Program-made: the position numbers and the translations under genes
Notes under the pieces: generated by a model
The model's input: only the letters and a program-made list of their open reading frames with translations
The model's database searches: none
What the model was told of the DNA's origin: nothing
From: an uncultured Pelagibacteraceae bacterium
GTDB lineage: Bacteria > Pseudomonadota > Alphaproteobacteria > Pelagibacterales > Pelagibacteraceae
Assembly: GCA_902572005.1 (NCBI GenBank)
Contig: CACGEC010000003.1
Coordinates: 1-57,183, forward strand
Length of the DNA stretch: 57,183 nt
Reading direction: 5' to 3'
In this document: positions 7,460 to 16,048 of the stretch, piece by piece
How positions within the stretch are numbered: the stretch's first letter is position 1
Layout: every line of letters begins with the position of its first letter

Positions 7460-9115
7460 TTAAGAGTTATAGACCCATTGTTCATCAAAATCTTTAAGCT
7501 CATTTGGTAGTGGTGCACCTTGAAACATACATATTCTTAACCACTTATCAGATCTTGGATCAAATTTTAATGCTCCAAAAAAAGATAATTTTAATCTCAG
7601 CATATCAATAGGAACTAAATTTTCACTTATTGTATTATCTTGAATTTCTGAATAAGGAAATTTTTCAATTATAAATGCTCTTCTTACAACATGTCTTAAA
7701 TCTGAATTATCAATTAAGAATTTATCAATTTTTAAAGATTTCTTTGATAATAAGCATCTTTCATATAATTTCTTTATATCTCTAGCTATGGCAAGTGGTT
7801 GTTCTAAATCTGAACCTTGCTCTTCAAAACGATCTGCAAGTCGTGGTTCTTCTTTATTTTTTGAAATAAACCAAAATTTTTTATGATTTTCTTTTTTATC
7901 AAAATCTATCGTCAAAATATTTGAATATTTTTTTTCTAAAATAGCTAATAGATCCCCTACAGATCGATCAGTTGGAATATTAAAGTATTTTTCCTCGTCT
8001 GAACTCATTTTCTTTATAAGTGGCTGTACAATTTCTCCGAATGGCTCCATCATTATTGACACAATATACTCCACACATTCTTCACAGGTTTCTTTTTCTA
8101 ACCATAAATAAAGTATATCGAATGGATAAGAGTTATTAAAATCAAATTCCTTTTCTACAAAATCTAGAAATTTTCTGACATCTCGTAATAAAAATTTAAT
8201 CTTTTTTATTTGATATTCACTTTCAGTGTTCCAACTTGTGATATTCTTTACAGAATTTCTCACACAACTTTTAAATAAATTACTATCTTTAATTTCGACA
8301 GTTTCTAATTCTCTGATTTTTTTTAAAGCAGTTTCTCTGCAAGATATCCAGTTATTTAATAATGTAGGATGGTTTACAATAAACGGTGCCATGCCAAGGC
8401 CTGTGGAATTTCCTATTCCTAAATTTCTACAAATTTTAGGATCTAAATTAACTGCTGTTTTTGGATTTCTTTTTTTTGCTACATAATTTACTTGATCAAA
8501 GGTAAACTGCCTTACTAAATAAACTAGCATCATCTCTAATCTAAAAGGGCCATTTATTTCCTCTCTATTCTTAATTCTAAAACGATCTGCTAATCCAAAT
8601 TTACCTGATCCATAAACTGCAGTCGTTCTGTATAGATAACCAACTTTTTCTAATAAATCTAAATTTGGTTGAAATCCTTTACTGAGATTTTCTACAACAT
8701 GATCAAAAATTCTAACCGATTTATTAGCTCTAGATAAAGTTAATTCTTTATAAGATAATCTTCCAACTTCTTGTTTTGGAACTTCATTTCTGAGCCTTTC
8801 AATATCCTTTTTTAAAGGTATCCCATCATGAAGAGTGAACGCGGCATCCCATTTAGTTGCAATAACTCTATCAGATCTTTCAGTATCACTAATTTGATTT
8901 GCAAAACAAACTAAAGAATAAACTCTGTCCTTTTTTGTGAAAGAGTAAACAGCAGTACCATACCCATTTTTATCTAAATCAAATAAATCTCTTTTATACT
9001 TCCAGTCTTTGAACTCACTTAAAAAACTTCTTAAAAAGGACAATCTTGATTGATGGAATGAACCAAGTCTTGAAAGTTTCATTATTTTATTTGGGTCTCG
9101 TAAATTAATATTCAT
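7460..9115 (-). CDS. Conserved protein of unknown function, 551 residues
   Basis: A soluble 551-residue protein without signal peptide or membrane helix. Notable conserved-looking segments are RSDRVIATKWDAAFTLHDG near residue 85, YRTTAVYGSGKFGLADR near 165, and GIGNSTGLGMAPFIVNHP near 240; these polar and glycine-rich blocks suggest an enzyme active site. The C-terminus has RHVVRRAFIIEKFPYSEIQDN. I do not recognise a domain. It is sandwiched between the M19 dipeptidase gene (two-base gap) and the DUF3726 gene, so all three are very probably co-expressed and act on one substrate. Confidence 0.7.
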   Translation of the reverse strand: MNINLRDPNKIMKLSRLGSFHQSRLSFLRSFLSEFKDWKYKRDLFDLDKNGYGTAVYSFTKKDRVYSLVCFANQISDTERSDRVIATKWDAAFTLHDGIPLKKDIERLRNEVPKQEVGRLSYKELTLSRANKSVRIFDHVVENLSKGFQPNLDLLEKVGYLYRTTAVYGSGKFGLADRFRIKNREEINGPFRLEMMLVYLVRQFTFDQVNYVAKKRNPKTAVNLDPKICRNLGIGNSTGLGMAPFIVNHPTLLNNWISCRETALKKIRELETVEIKDSNLFKSCVRNSVKNITSWNTESEYQIKKIKFLLRDVRKFLDFVEKEFDFNNSYPFDILYLWLEKETCEECVEYIVSIMMEPFGEIVQPLIKKMSSDEEKYFNIPTDRSVGDLLAILEKKYSNILTIDFDKKENHKKFWFISKNKEEPRLADRFEEQGSDLEQPLAIARDIKKLYERCLLSKKSLKIDKFLIDNSDLRHVVRRAFIIEKFPYSEIQDNTISENLVPIDMLRLKLSFFGALKFDPRSDKWLRICMFQGAPLPNELKDFDEQWVYNS

Positions 9116-9117
9116 AA

Positions 9118-10083
9118 TTAAATTGTTTTATAAAAATTGTACCAATTATTGCCAAGTATCCCATTAGTCTCAGTATCTGAAAAACCAACATTTTTTAAAC
9201 CTTTTTCTAAATTTTCAAACCCTCTAGCATCTTCAAACCATTTAGGTTGCTTTGGAAAGCCAGGTTTATTTTTTGAACCCTCTCCGTAGTTTTTACTTTT
9301 TGACCATGTTCCATTTCTCATCCATTCTACGACTTCATCGGGTTGATTGAGGCAGAGATCTGAACCAATACCAATATTGTCTAAGTTCATTATCTCAGCA
9401 GTTCTTGCTACCATTTCACAAAAACTATCAATAGTACAATTTGTATTATTTTTTAAATGATGCGGATAAAGTGACAAACCTAAAATCCCACCACTGTCAC
9501 TTAAAGTTTTAAGAAGTTCAGAAGACTTATTTCGTTTTGCTGCATGCCAAAATGATGGGTTAGCATGTGTAATAGCTATTGGTTTTTCACTTATCTCAAT
9601 TGCATCAAATGTACTTTTTTCTGCTGAATGAGACATGTCTACAACTACACCAACTCTATTCATCTCTTTTATAACTTCACGACCAAAGTTTGTTACTCCA
9701 CTATCAATTTTTTCATAACAACCAGTAGCAAGTAACGATTGATTGTTATAAGTAAGCTGCATGAATCTACAACCAAGCTCATGAACTTTTTCTACTAAAT
9801 TGATATCATCCTCTATTGGTGAACAGTTTTGAAAACCAAAAAATATTGCTGTTTTTTTTTCAATATTTGCTTTTTCTATATCTTTAAATGTTTTTCCCAA
9901 AAATATTAAGTCTGCGTTTTCTTTGAATAATTTTTCCCACTTTTTTATTTCATTCAAAAATTCATCAAAATCTTCATGATATACAATTGTTACATGAACC
10001 GCATCCAGGCCCGCTTTTCTATTGATTTCAAAAACCTCTCTTGACCAATAGCAGTATTGAAGATTGTCAATTTTAAATTTCAT
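9118..10083 (-). CDS. Membrane dipeptidase-like hydrolase, peptidase family M19
   Basis: A 321-residue metallo-hydrolase of the renal dipeptidase (M19) family, a TIM-barrel amidohydrolase. Family signatures are FFGFQNCSPIEDD, RFMQLTYNN, VVDMSHSAEKST (zinc-site His), ITHANPSFWH (second zinc His), and IGIGSDLC near the C-terminal end. The usual N-terminal HxD motif of M19 is not obvious: the region reads HVTIVYHEDFD, so metal binding may differ. The family cleaves dipeptides or small N-acyl amino acids. A homolog sits in the Pseudomonas glycine betaine/choline region, which hints at a role in methylated-amine breakdown. First gene of its minus-strand operon. Confidence 0.85.
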   Translation of the reverse strand: MKFKIDNLQYCYWSREVFEINRKAGLDAVHVTIVYHEDFDEFLNEIKKWEKLFKENADLIFLGKTFKDIEKANIEKKTAIFFGFQNCSPIEDDINLVEKVHELGCRFMQLTYNNQSLLATGCYEKIDSGVTNFGREVIKEMNRVGVVVDMSHSAEKSTFDAIEISEKPIAITHANPSFWHAAKRNKSSELLKTLSDSGGILGLSLYPHHLKNNTNCTIDSFCEMVARTAEIMNLDNIGIGSDLCLNQPDEVVEWMRNGTWSKSKNYGEGSKNKPGFPKQPKWFEDARGFENLEKGLKNVGFSDTETNGILGNNWYNFYKTI

Positions 10084-10185
10084 TTTGGTAAATAATAGTA
10101 AATCATACCAATATGATTTTTAAATACTATTTATTTTATTGAAATTTTTATTTTATTTTGAAATAAAGTTTAAGCATAATAAATC

Positions 10186-10677
10186 ATGAAAAAGAAAACT
10201 AATTTGAAAGTTATGATTGTAATGGGTAGTCAGTCCGACTATAAAACCATGAAATTAGCGACAAATATCCTTAAGAAATTAGGCATTAAATTTGATACTA
10301 AAATTATTTCAGCTCACAGAACCCCTAATAGAATGTATGAATTTGCCAGTTCAGCTGTCAAAAATAACATTGGTGTAATTATTGCCGGCGCTGGTGGTTC
10401 TGCACATCTGCCGGGTATGATCTCAGCCTTAACAACTGTACCAGTTTTAGGTGTGCCAATTGAAAGCAAAAAACTTAAAGGATTGGATAGTTTGTTATCT
10501 ATTGCTCAAATGCCTAAAGGCGTCCCTGTTGGAACTTTAGCAATTGGAGAAGATGGTGCAATTAATGCAGCTTTACTAGCAGCCTCAATAATATCGAATT
10601 GTGACCCAATTATTAAGAAAAAATTAAATAACTGGCGATTGTCTCAATCGAAATCTATTAAAAAAAGACCTAGCTGA
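10186..10677 (+). CDS. purE: N5-carboxyaminoimidazole ribonucleotide mutase
   Basis: A 163-residue class I PurE. It converts N5-CAIR to CAIR in de novo purine synthesis in the cytoplasm. Diagnostic motifs are MGSQSDYKTM (substrate phosphate binding, residues 13-22), ISAHRTPNRM with the catalytic His, GAGGSAHLPGM, and MPKGVPVGTLAIG. Length fits the family. The gene is followed eleven bases later by purK, the enzyme that makes its substrate, the usual pairing. A roughly 100-base divergent spacer separates it from the dipeptidase operon and must hold both promoters, but no convincing sigma-70 boxes stand out. Confidence 0.96.
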   Translation: MKKKTNLKVMIVMGSQSDYKTMKLATNILKKLGIKFDTKIISAHRTPNRMYEFASSAVKNNIGVIIAGAGGSAHLPGMISALTTVPVLGVPIESKKLKGLDSLLSIAQMPKGVPVGTLAIGEDGAINAALLAASIISNCDPIIKKKLNNWRLSQSKSIKKRPS

Positions 10678-10688
10678 ATATAAGGAAG

Positions 10689-11735
10689 ATGTCAGAATTA
10701 AAATTAGGTATTATTGGTGGTGGTCAACTTGGGAGTATGCTTTCAACTGCCGCAAAAAAACTAAATATTAAATCAGTTGTTTATTCTGATGATGTTAATG
10801 CACCTGCCCAAAAATTTTGTGATGAATTTATTTTTAGTGAATATGATAATAAAGAAAAAATTCTTGAACTAGTAAGTAAAGTTGACGTAATAACTTATGA
10901 ATTCGAAAACATTCCTTTTGAAACACTTAATGAAATAAATAAATTGAAGCCTGTTGTACCAAAACCGTCTGTAAATAGATTGATACAACATAGATTAGCA
11001 GAAAAAGACTTCATAAATAAACTAAACATAAGAACAACAAGATATGTTTCAATTGAAAAAAAATCTGACATTGAAACTCTTGAAGACTTTCTTCCAGGAA
11101 TATTAAAAACAACAACTATGGGATATGATGGAAAGGGTCAGTACCCAATAAAAAAAATTGAAGATCTTGAAACTCTAAATATTGATTTCTCAAAAGGCTA
11201 TATTCTTGAGAAGTTAGTCAAACTTAAAAAAGAAATTTCGGTAATTATTACAAGATTTGGAAATAATAAGTATGAAATTTACGAACCAATAGAAAATACT
11301 CACAAAGATCAAATTTTAAAATACTCAAAAATTCCATCTGAAATAAGTAAAAAAATATTTGATCAATCTAAAGATTGGGCAATTACGATTGCTGAGGAGT
11401 TGAAATATATTGGAACTATGTGTGTGGAATATTTTATTGATAGAAATGAAAATTTATATGTGAATGAAATTGCACCAAGAGTTCACAATTCTGGCCATTT
11501 AACTATTAATGCATACAATATAAGTCAATTTGAAAATCATGTCCGGGCAGTTTGTAATTTAGAAAAAATTTCTTTAAAGAAAATTTCTAATGCGAAAATG
11601 ATTAATCTAATTGGTGATGAAATAAAACCCTATAGAGAAAATCTTAAACTAAATGATAATGAATTTTTATTTGACTATCTTAAAACAGAAATTAAAGAAA
11701 AAAGAAAAATGGGTCATATAACTACTTTAATTTAA
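10689..11735 (+). CDS. purK: N5-carboxyaminoimidazole ribonucleotide synthase
   Basis: A 348-residue ATP-grasp enzyme that carboxylates AIR with ATP and bicarbonate to N5-CAIR. The N-terminal dinucleotide-like loop is IIGGGQLGSML (residues 8-18). The ATP-grasp core shows LKTTTMGYDGKGQ and, late, VNEIAPRVHNSGHLT with the Mg-binding Glu/Asn pair. The length is slightly short of the E. coli protein, as expected in a streamlined genome. The start follows purE by eleven bases, and the acetyltransferase gene starts one base after the stop, so the three form one transcription unit. Confidence 0.95.
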   Translation: MSELKLGIIGGGQLGSMLSTAAKKLNIKSVVYSDDVNAPAQKFCDEFIFSEYDNKEKILELVSKVDVITYEFENIPFETLNEINKLKPVVPKPSVNRLIQHRLAEKDFINKLNIRTTRYVSIEKKSDIETLEDFLPGILKTTTMGYDGKGQYPIKKIEDLETLNIDFSKGYILEKLVKLKKEISVIITRFGNNKYEIYEPIENTHKDQILKYSKIPSEISKKIFDQSKDWAITIAEELKYIGTMCVEYFIDRNENLYVNEIAPRVHNSGHLTINAYNISQFENHVRAVCNLEKISLKKISNAKMINLIGDEIKPYRENLKLNDNEFLFDYLKTEIKEKRKMGHITTLI

Positions 11736-11736
11736 T

Positions 11737-12201
11737 ATGTTAAAATCTATAGAAGGAAATTTTGAGCATCCAGATGTTAATGAATTGTTAACTAAACATT
11801 TCATTGAATTAAGAGCTGCTTCTCCCGAAGGAAGTGCACATGTGCTTGATATACCTGGCTTAAAAGTCCCCTCAATAAAATTTTGGAGCCTATGGGAAAA
11901 TAATAAATTATTTGGCTGCGGTGCTTTAAAGTTTCTTGAAAAAGGACATGGTGAATTCAAATCAATTAGAATTCATAATGATTTTAGAAATAAAGGAAAT
12001 GGGATTAAAGTTATCACACATTTAATTGATGAGGCAAAAAAATTAGAAATTAGTAGACTAAGTATTGAAACTGGAGCAGGAAAATTTTTTGAACCTGCAA
12101 GAAAATTATTCAAAAAATGTAATTTTGAACCTTGTAAACCATTTGCACACTATAAAGAGGATGCAAATTCCATATATTTTACTAAACTAATTAACAACTA
12201 A
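11737..12201 (+). CDS. GNAT-family N-acetyltransferase
   Basis: A 154-residue GNAT protein. The acetyl-CoA binding stretch is FRNKGNGIKVITHLIDEA (motif A, around residues 85-105; the Arg/Gly loop is RNKGNG where Q/RxxGxG/A is expected). Before it lie LFGCGALKFLEKGHGEFKSIRI (motif D) and after it IETGAGKFFEPARKLFKKCNF (motif B), a pattern common in YafP/PanZ-like small-molecule acetyltransferases. The substrate is unknown. It is the last gene of the purEK unit. Confidence 0.8.
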   Translation: MLKSIEGNFEHPDVNELLTKHFIELRAASPEGSAHVLDIPGLKVPSIKFWSLWENNKLFGCGALKFLEKGHGEFKSIRIHNDFRNKGNGIKVITHLIDEAKKLEISRLSIETGAGKFFEPARKLFKKCNFEPCKPFAHYKEDANSIYFTKLINN

Positions 12202-12270
12202 TAGAATAAAAAAGCCCTACAGTGCATCAATTTTGTTGACAAAACCTCATAAATTCTAAAGAAAGCCATA

Positions 12271-12290
12271 ATTACTTAATTATAAGTAAT
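12271..12290. promoter_or_regulatory. Perfect inverted repeat in the cold-shock gene leader
   Basis: ATTACTTA and TAAGTAAT flank a four-base ATTA centre, 32 bases before the csp ATG. It could be an operator or a small hairpin in the 5' untranslated RNA. A TTGACA hexamer lies upstream at 12236-12241 without a well-spaced -10, so the transcript start is uncertain. Confidence 0.4.
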
Positions 12291-12322
12291 AAATTAATAT
12301 AACAAAAAGTAAGAAGAAAAAT

Positions 12323-12529
12323 ATGAGTCTACAAGGAAAAGTAAAATGGTTCAATCCAACCAAAGGTTTTGGTTTTATTGAAAGAGAAGATAAAGAAAAA
12401 GATGTGTTTGTACATGTTTCAGCAGTAAGAGATGCTGGTATGAACGGTTTAGATGAGGGTCAAGCTTTGACTTTCGATGTTGAAGATGGTCCTAAAGGTC
12501 CTTCAGCAGTTAACTTAAAAACTGCATAA
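12323..12529 (+). CDS. Cold-shock domain protein (CspA family)
   Basis: A 68-residue single cold-shock domain, the normal length. Both RNA-binding motifs are present: KGFGFI (RNP1, residues 14-19) and VFVHV (RNP2, residues 28-32), with the opening [12 protein letters not shown]. It binds single-stranded RNA or DNA and acts as an RNA chaperone. The gene stands alone, with a 121-base leader containing an inverted repeat and a structured 3' region, so it is likely monocistronic and may be controlled at RNA level. Confidence 0.95.
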   Translation: MSLQGKVKWFNPTKGFGFIEREDKEKDVFVHVSAVRDAGMNGLDEGQALTFDVEDGPKGPSAVNLKTA

Positions 12530-12543
12530 TTTTCACACTATTA

Positions 12544-12607
12544 TTTATTGGCTATTAATTGTTTTAATTCTTAATCCAAGAATTGATTTATTTTTTTAGC
12601 CAATAAA
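12544..12607 (+). terminator. Nested inverted repeats downstream of the cold-shock gene
   Basis: An outer 11-base pair (TTTATTGGCTA at 12544-12554 and TAGCCAATAAA at 12597-12607) encloses an inner stem (AATTCTT at 12566-12572, AAGAATT at 12578-12584, loop AATCC). The inner stem is followed by GATTTATTTTTTT, so it can act as an intrinsic terminator. The outer arms could seal the 3' end of the csp mRNA against exonucleases. Confidence 0.55.
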
Positions 12608-12621
12608 CTATTCTTTTATTT

Positions 12622-12978
12622 ATGAATAAAAGAAAAATAACTAAATTAAATAAACTTAAGTTTAAGCCCTTTGATAGATATGGAAAAACAATTAAAGGTT
12701 GGTCTTGGCATAAAATAAGTTTTGAAAAAAAAACTAACTTTGGAACTTATATCTCAAAATTAGATCCAGGCACTAAAACATTCCCTCATATTCATAGTGG
12801 GCATGAGGAGTTTCTCATTTTAAAAGGTGAGCTTATAGATTCAGATGGTACAATTTTTAAAAAAGGAGATTTTATTTCATATAAACCAAATAGTAGACAC
12901 TCTTCTTATTCAAAAAAGGGTTGTTTAATTTTAACTTTTATGAGAGGACGAAATAATTTAATTAAAAAGAATAAATAA
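12622..12978 (+). CDS. Small cupin-domain protein
   Basis: A 118-residue single-domain cupin. Motif 1 reads PGTKTFPHIHSGHEEFLILKG, giving metal-binding candidates His-x-His and Glu; motif 2 is GDFISYKPNSRHSS with a further His. This is a complete metal-binding set, resembling ChrR-type or mannose-isomerase-like small cupins. It differs from the DMSP lyase DddK found elsewhere in the window: no Tyr two residues after the Glu and a different C-terminus. Substrate unknown. A racemase gene follows four bases downstream, suggesting cotranscription. Confidence 0.7.
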   Translation: MNKRKITKLNKLKFKPFDRYGKTIKGWSWHKISFEKKTNFGTYISKLDPGTKTFPHIHSGHEEFLILKGELIDSDGTIFKKGDFISYKPNSRHSSYSKKGCLILTFMRGRNNLIKKNK

Positions 12979-12981
12979 ATT

Positions 12982-13728
12982 ATGATTGGAATTTTAGGAG
13001 GAATGGGCACACAGGCAGGACTTGATTTTTGTAACAAGCTTGCAATTTTATATAGGGGAAAAATTGACCAAGAGTACCCTTTATTTCTTCTTTACAATAA
13101 ATCAAATATTCCAGGAAGACCTGAGTCAATTGGGGTGCAAACAAGAAATTTATCTAATAGATCTTTCAATAAAAAAAGTGAAAAAAAATATTCTTTAGTT
13201 TTAAATAGTTTGTTAAATGGTTGTAAGGTACTTAAAAGAAGCAAATGTAAATTTATAGTTATTCCCTGTAATACAGCTCATTATTGGTACGATGACTTAA
13301 GAAAAAAAATTAAGTTACCAATTATTAATATGCCTAAAGAAGTTTATAAACATACAATAAAAAATTGCAAAAAAAAATCTTCAATCGGCCTTCTTGCTAC
13401 CGAAGGTACTTTAAAAACAGAAGTTTATGGAAAATTTTTTAAAAAGAGTTTTAATTTGGTTTATCCAGATAAAATTACACAAGTTAATTCTGTTAATAAA
13501 GCAATAAAATATGTCAAAATGGGAAAAGTAAAAGATGCTAATAAAATTATCAAACCTGCAATTAATTATTTAGTAAGAAAAAAATGTAAAAAAATAATAC
13601 TTGGATGTACTGAGCTTCCAATTGCTATATTTGCATTTCAATCATTTAAAACAATAAAATCATCAAAAGTATTTTTGGATCCAAATCTTATTTTAGCTAA
13701 TGCTGCGATGAAAAAATACAAAAAATAA
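12982..13728 (+). CDS. Aspartate/glutamate racemase family protein
   Basis: A 248-residue member of the Asp/Glu/hydantoin racemase superfamily. It has GILGGMGTQAGLDF at the N-terminus. The two catalytic cysteines sit in IPCNTAHYWYDDL (about residue 95) and LGCTELPIA (about residue 208). These act as paired acid and base to invert the alpha carbon of an amino acid. The arrangement is closer to aspartate racemase than to MurI. It lies between a cupin and an unknown gene, all with three to four base gaps. Confidence 0.85.
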   Translation: MIGILGGMGTQAGLDFCNKLAILYRGKIDQEYPLFLLYNKSNIPGRPESIGVQTRNLSNRSFNKKSEKKYSLVLNSLLNGCKVLKRSKCKFIVIPCNTAHYWYDDLRKKIKLPIINMPKEVYKHTIKNCKKKSSIGLLATEGTLKTEVYGKFFKKSFNLVYPDKITQVNSVNKAIKYVKMGKVKDANKIIKPAINYLVRKKCKKIILGCTELPIAIFAFQSFKTIKSSKVFLDPNLILANAAMKKYKK

Positions 13729-13731
13729 GTA

Positions 13732-14169
13732 ATGCCATCTAAAGAGAAGCCCTATGTGTTATTAGTAGCAGAATTAATTTATTTAAAGGTATGTGAAATA
13801 AAAAAAAAAAATCCTGACTTAACAAATATTAATGCGATTGAAGCATTCATTAGTTCTGAAACTTACAAAGAAATAAGTAGTGGAAAATTTCATGATGAAT
13901 TAATTGGCAAATTAAAAAAAAATGGCTTTATTGACAAAAAAACCAAAAAGAAAATACCAGAAGAAACTATAAAATTACTTCAAATTCAAAAAGATGTGAT
14001 GATTAAACAATTAATTAAATTCCCAGAACTTTATTACGCTAAAAGTCACTTTCCACTTGAAATATCACAACGTGCTTTTGATCATTTATGGAGAATGTGT
14101 GAAAGCTACGAATTGTGGTGTAAAGAAACTAAACAAAATAAATTATTAGTTCTTAATATTATTGATTAG
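13732..14169 (+). CDS. Hypothetical protein, 145 residues
   Basis: A basic, helical, soluble protein starting three bases after the racemase stop. It has no signal peptide, membrane segment or motif I can name. The C-terminal third (ISQRAFDHLWRMCESYELWCKE) is aromatic and looks like a conserved helical pair. It ends inside the converging lipoprotein gene, with an eleven-base overlap of coding ends. Only its operon placement and clean reading frame support it. Confidence 0.6.
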   Translation: MPSKEKPYVLLVAELIYLKVCEIKKKNPDLTNINAIEAFISSETYKEISSGKFHDELIGKLKKNGFIDKKTKKKIPEETIKLLQIQKDVMIKQLIKFPELYYAKSHFPLEISQRAFDHLWRMCESYELWCKETKQNKLLVLNIID

Positions 14170-14482
14170 ATAATTTGATCTTACCTTTGGTTTTCTCAAT
14201 TTTATTTTTGACTAATTGATGAAAATCTTCACTTTCTAAAGTTTTTCTCTCAATACTTTTTTTGACAGGTAAATTTTCTGATGTAATTTCACCTAAATTC
14301 TCTAAAGGAGTTTTTCCCGTATACATCGTTATCATTTCATTAGAACCATAGCTTAATCCTGCTTGATAAATATTTCCTGAAGAAGTTAAAGTATATGCTG
14401 GGCCAAGCATAGCTGTAGGAGATGCGCAGGCACCCAGAAAGCTTAATGCGAATAAACCTATGATTGTTTTTTTTGTAACCAT
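14159..14482 (-). CDS. Small lipoprotein
   Basis: From the ATG at 14480-14482 the product is a 107-residue protein with a basic N-terminus (MVTKKT), a hydrophobic core and the lipobox LGAC, so the mature protein would be a lipid-anchored protein of about 88 residues in the cell envelope. An upstream in-frame ATG would add 22 residues before the signal peptide, which is unlikely. The mature part (ASPTAMLGPAYTLTSSGNIYQAGLSYGSN) resembles small SAR11 lipoproteins with no assigned function. Divergent from the exporter gene. Confidence 0.7.
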   Translation of the reverse strand: MVTKKTIIGLFALSFLGACASPTAMLGPAYTLTSSGNIYQAGLSYGSNEMITMYTGKTPLENLGEITSENLPVKKSIERKTLESEDFHQLVKNKIEKTKGKIKLSNQ

Positions 14483-14607
14483 AATTAAAGAGAATCTTAT
14501 ACATTTTGAAATACAACTCAAGATAGAATTAAAATGACTAATTTTCATACCTAATTAAACTAAAATTAAGCAACTATAGTAACTATAAATGATCTATAAA
14601 ACCTGAA

Positions 14608-15456
14608 ATGGTCAGAATTTTTCCTCTTATTTTTATACTACTTTGGTCCTCAGCATTCATTACAACAAAACCAATTATAGATAATAGTGATCCATTTGCA
14701 GCATTAGCTTTTAGATTTTCTATTGTTGCAATTGGTTTTTTTATATTTTCACTCTATTCGAAACAAAAAATTTTAGTCAATAAAAGAAATTTTGTTGAAT
14801 CTTTTTTTAGTGGAGTTCTCTTTCATGGTTTATACCTTGGTGGGGTTTTTTTCTCAATTTCTAAAGGAATGCCCACAGGTATTGCTGCATTAATAGTAAC
14901 CTTACAGCCAATTCTTACAAATGCTTTAAGTGGTCCAATATTAAATGAAAAAGTAACTCTCAAACAATGGGTTGGTGTTTTGCTTGGCTTTATCGGTGCT
15001 GCAATAGTACTTGGATTTGATATTGGCTCAGATATTCCTCTAATTGGTTTAATAGCAACTATTATAGCTTTATTTGCAATTACGTCTTCTACGATTTGGC
15101 AAAAAAAGCTAAGTAATAATTTACCTTTATCAGTAAGCAATATGTATCAAGCCCTAGGTGGTGTCGCATTTAATATTATGGTAATAATTTTTTTTGCAAA
15201 ACCATATATTGATTTCACACAAACATTTATAATTGCAATGAGCCATCAAATATTTTTGGTATCGTTTGGGGCCTTTACAATATTAATGTATTTAATAAAA
15301 AATAATTCAGCAAGTAAAACTGTTTCAATATTTTTTCTAATACCAGCTACATCTGCATTTATGGCTTGGCTTTTTTTAGATGAAAGCCTTACTAATTTAG
15401 ATCTTTTGGGTTTTTTAATAACAACAATCGGTGTTTATATAGCTACAAGAGACTAA
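14608..15456 (+). CDS. EamA/DMT-family transporter
   Basis: A 282-residue integral membrane protein of the drug/metabolite transporter superfamily with about ten hydrophobic helices arranged as two EamA halves. The N-terminal half opens PLIFILLWSSAFITTKP and carries the typical ITLQPILTNALSGPILNEKVTLKQWVGVLLGFIGA-like segment near residues 95-130. The second half ends with LFLDESLTNLDLLGFLITTIGVY. The substrate cannot be inferred; such proteins often export amino acids or metabolites. It converges on soxG with a four-base gap. Confidence 0.88.
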   Translation: MVRIFPLIFILLWSSAFITTKPIIDNSDPFAALAFRFSIVAIGFFIFSLYSKQKILVNKRNFVESFFSGVLFHGLYLGGVFFSISKGMPTGIAALIVTLQPILTNALSGPILNEKVTLKQWVGVLLGFIGAAIVLGFDIGSDIPLIGLIATIIALFAITSSTIWQKKLSNNLPLSVSNMYQALGGVAFNIMVIIFFAKPYIDFTQTFIIAMSHQIFLVSFGAFTILMYLIKNNSASKTVSIFFLIPATSAFMAWLFLDESLTNLDLLGFLITTIGVYIATRD

Positions 15457-15460
15457 TTTT

Positions 15461-16048
15461 TTATTCTGAATTAAAACCAAATTCCAATGAAGCGTCAGTA
15501 ACAGAATGGTAGAGGGACTCTCCAAAGCTTCTTAAAACAAATAGCCTTACTCTATCAGGATCTTTCTCAAGCATATCAACGGTAAAAGCAATACCATTAT
15601 ATATAGAATTGATAGAATTATTTTTTTCTAAAATATTAAAATTAAATGGACATCCTTTTTTTAAAACTTCTTTTGTATTTTGTCCTTCTATCTCAATTAT
15701 GGCCCTTGAATGAGATAAATCAGTAACTGCAAAATCTGTATCCTTAAATTCTTCTAAAATTTTATTTAGTAAATCTTTTTTTGTTGATACCAAAAGCCAA
15801 TTTTTTGGACCATTCCATAGAATTCTTGTTTCATTGTTGCAGACTACGCTTAATGGAATATTCTTTAATTTTAGATTATCGATTACAATACTTTCAAATG
15901 AGATTGTTGAACTCTTATACTGAACTATTTGAACAATCAATAGATTCTTAAGTTCAGAAATTTTTAAAAGTTCATTTTTATTTTTGCCTTCATGATCACC
16001 AAATTGACCTTTGGAATGAACATTTGCTAAAGCTGATATCGAACTCAT
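15461..16048 (-). CDS. soxG: Sarcosine oxidase, gamma subunit
   Basis: A 195-residue SoxG-type subunit, the smallest folate-fold-like subunit of heterotetrameric sarcosine oxidase. Recognisable parts are [58 protein letters not shown] near residues 110-140, and the end [25 protein letters not shown]. It has no cofactor of its own. Its ATG overlaps the soxA stop by four bases, as expected for an obligate complex partner. It is the last gene of the soxBDAG operon. Confidence 0.88.
   Translation of the reverse strand: MSSISALANVHSKGQFGDHEGKNKNELLKISELKNLLIVQIVQYKSSTISFESIVIDNLKLKNIPLSVVCNNETRILWNGPKNWLLVSTKKDLLNKILEEFKDTDFAVTDLSHSRAIIEIEGQNTKEVLKKGCPFNFNILEKNNSINSIYNGIAFTVDMLEKDPDRVRLFVLRSFGESLYHSVTDASLEFGFNSE

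Noticed and set aside
12236..12241. TTGACA as a csp promoter -35
   Set aside because: No -10 at normal spacing (nearest candidates 13 or 25 bases away).
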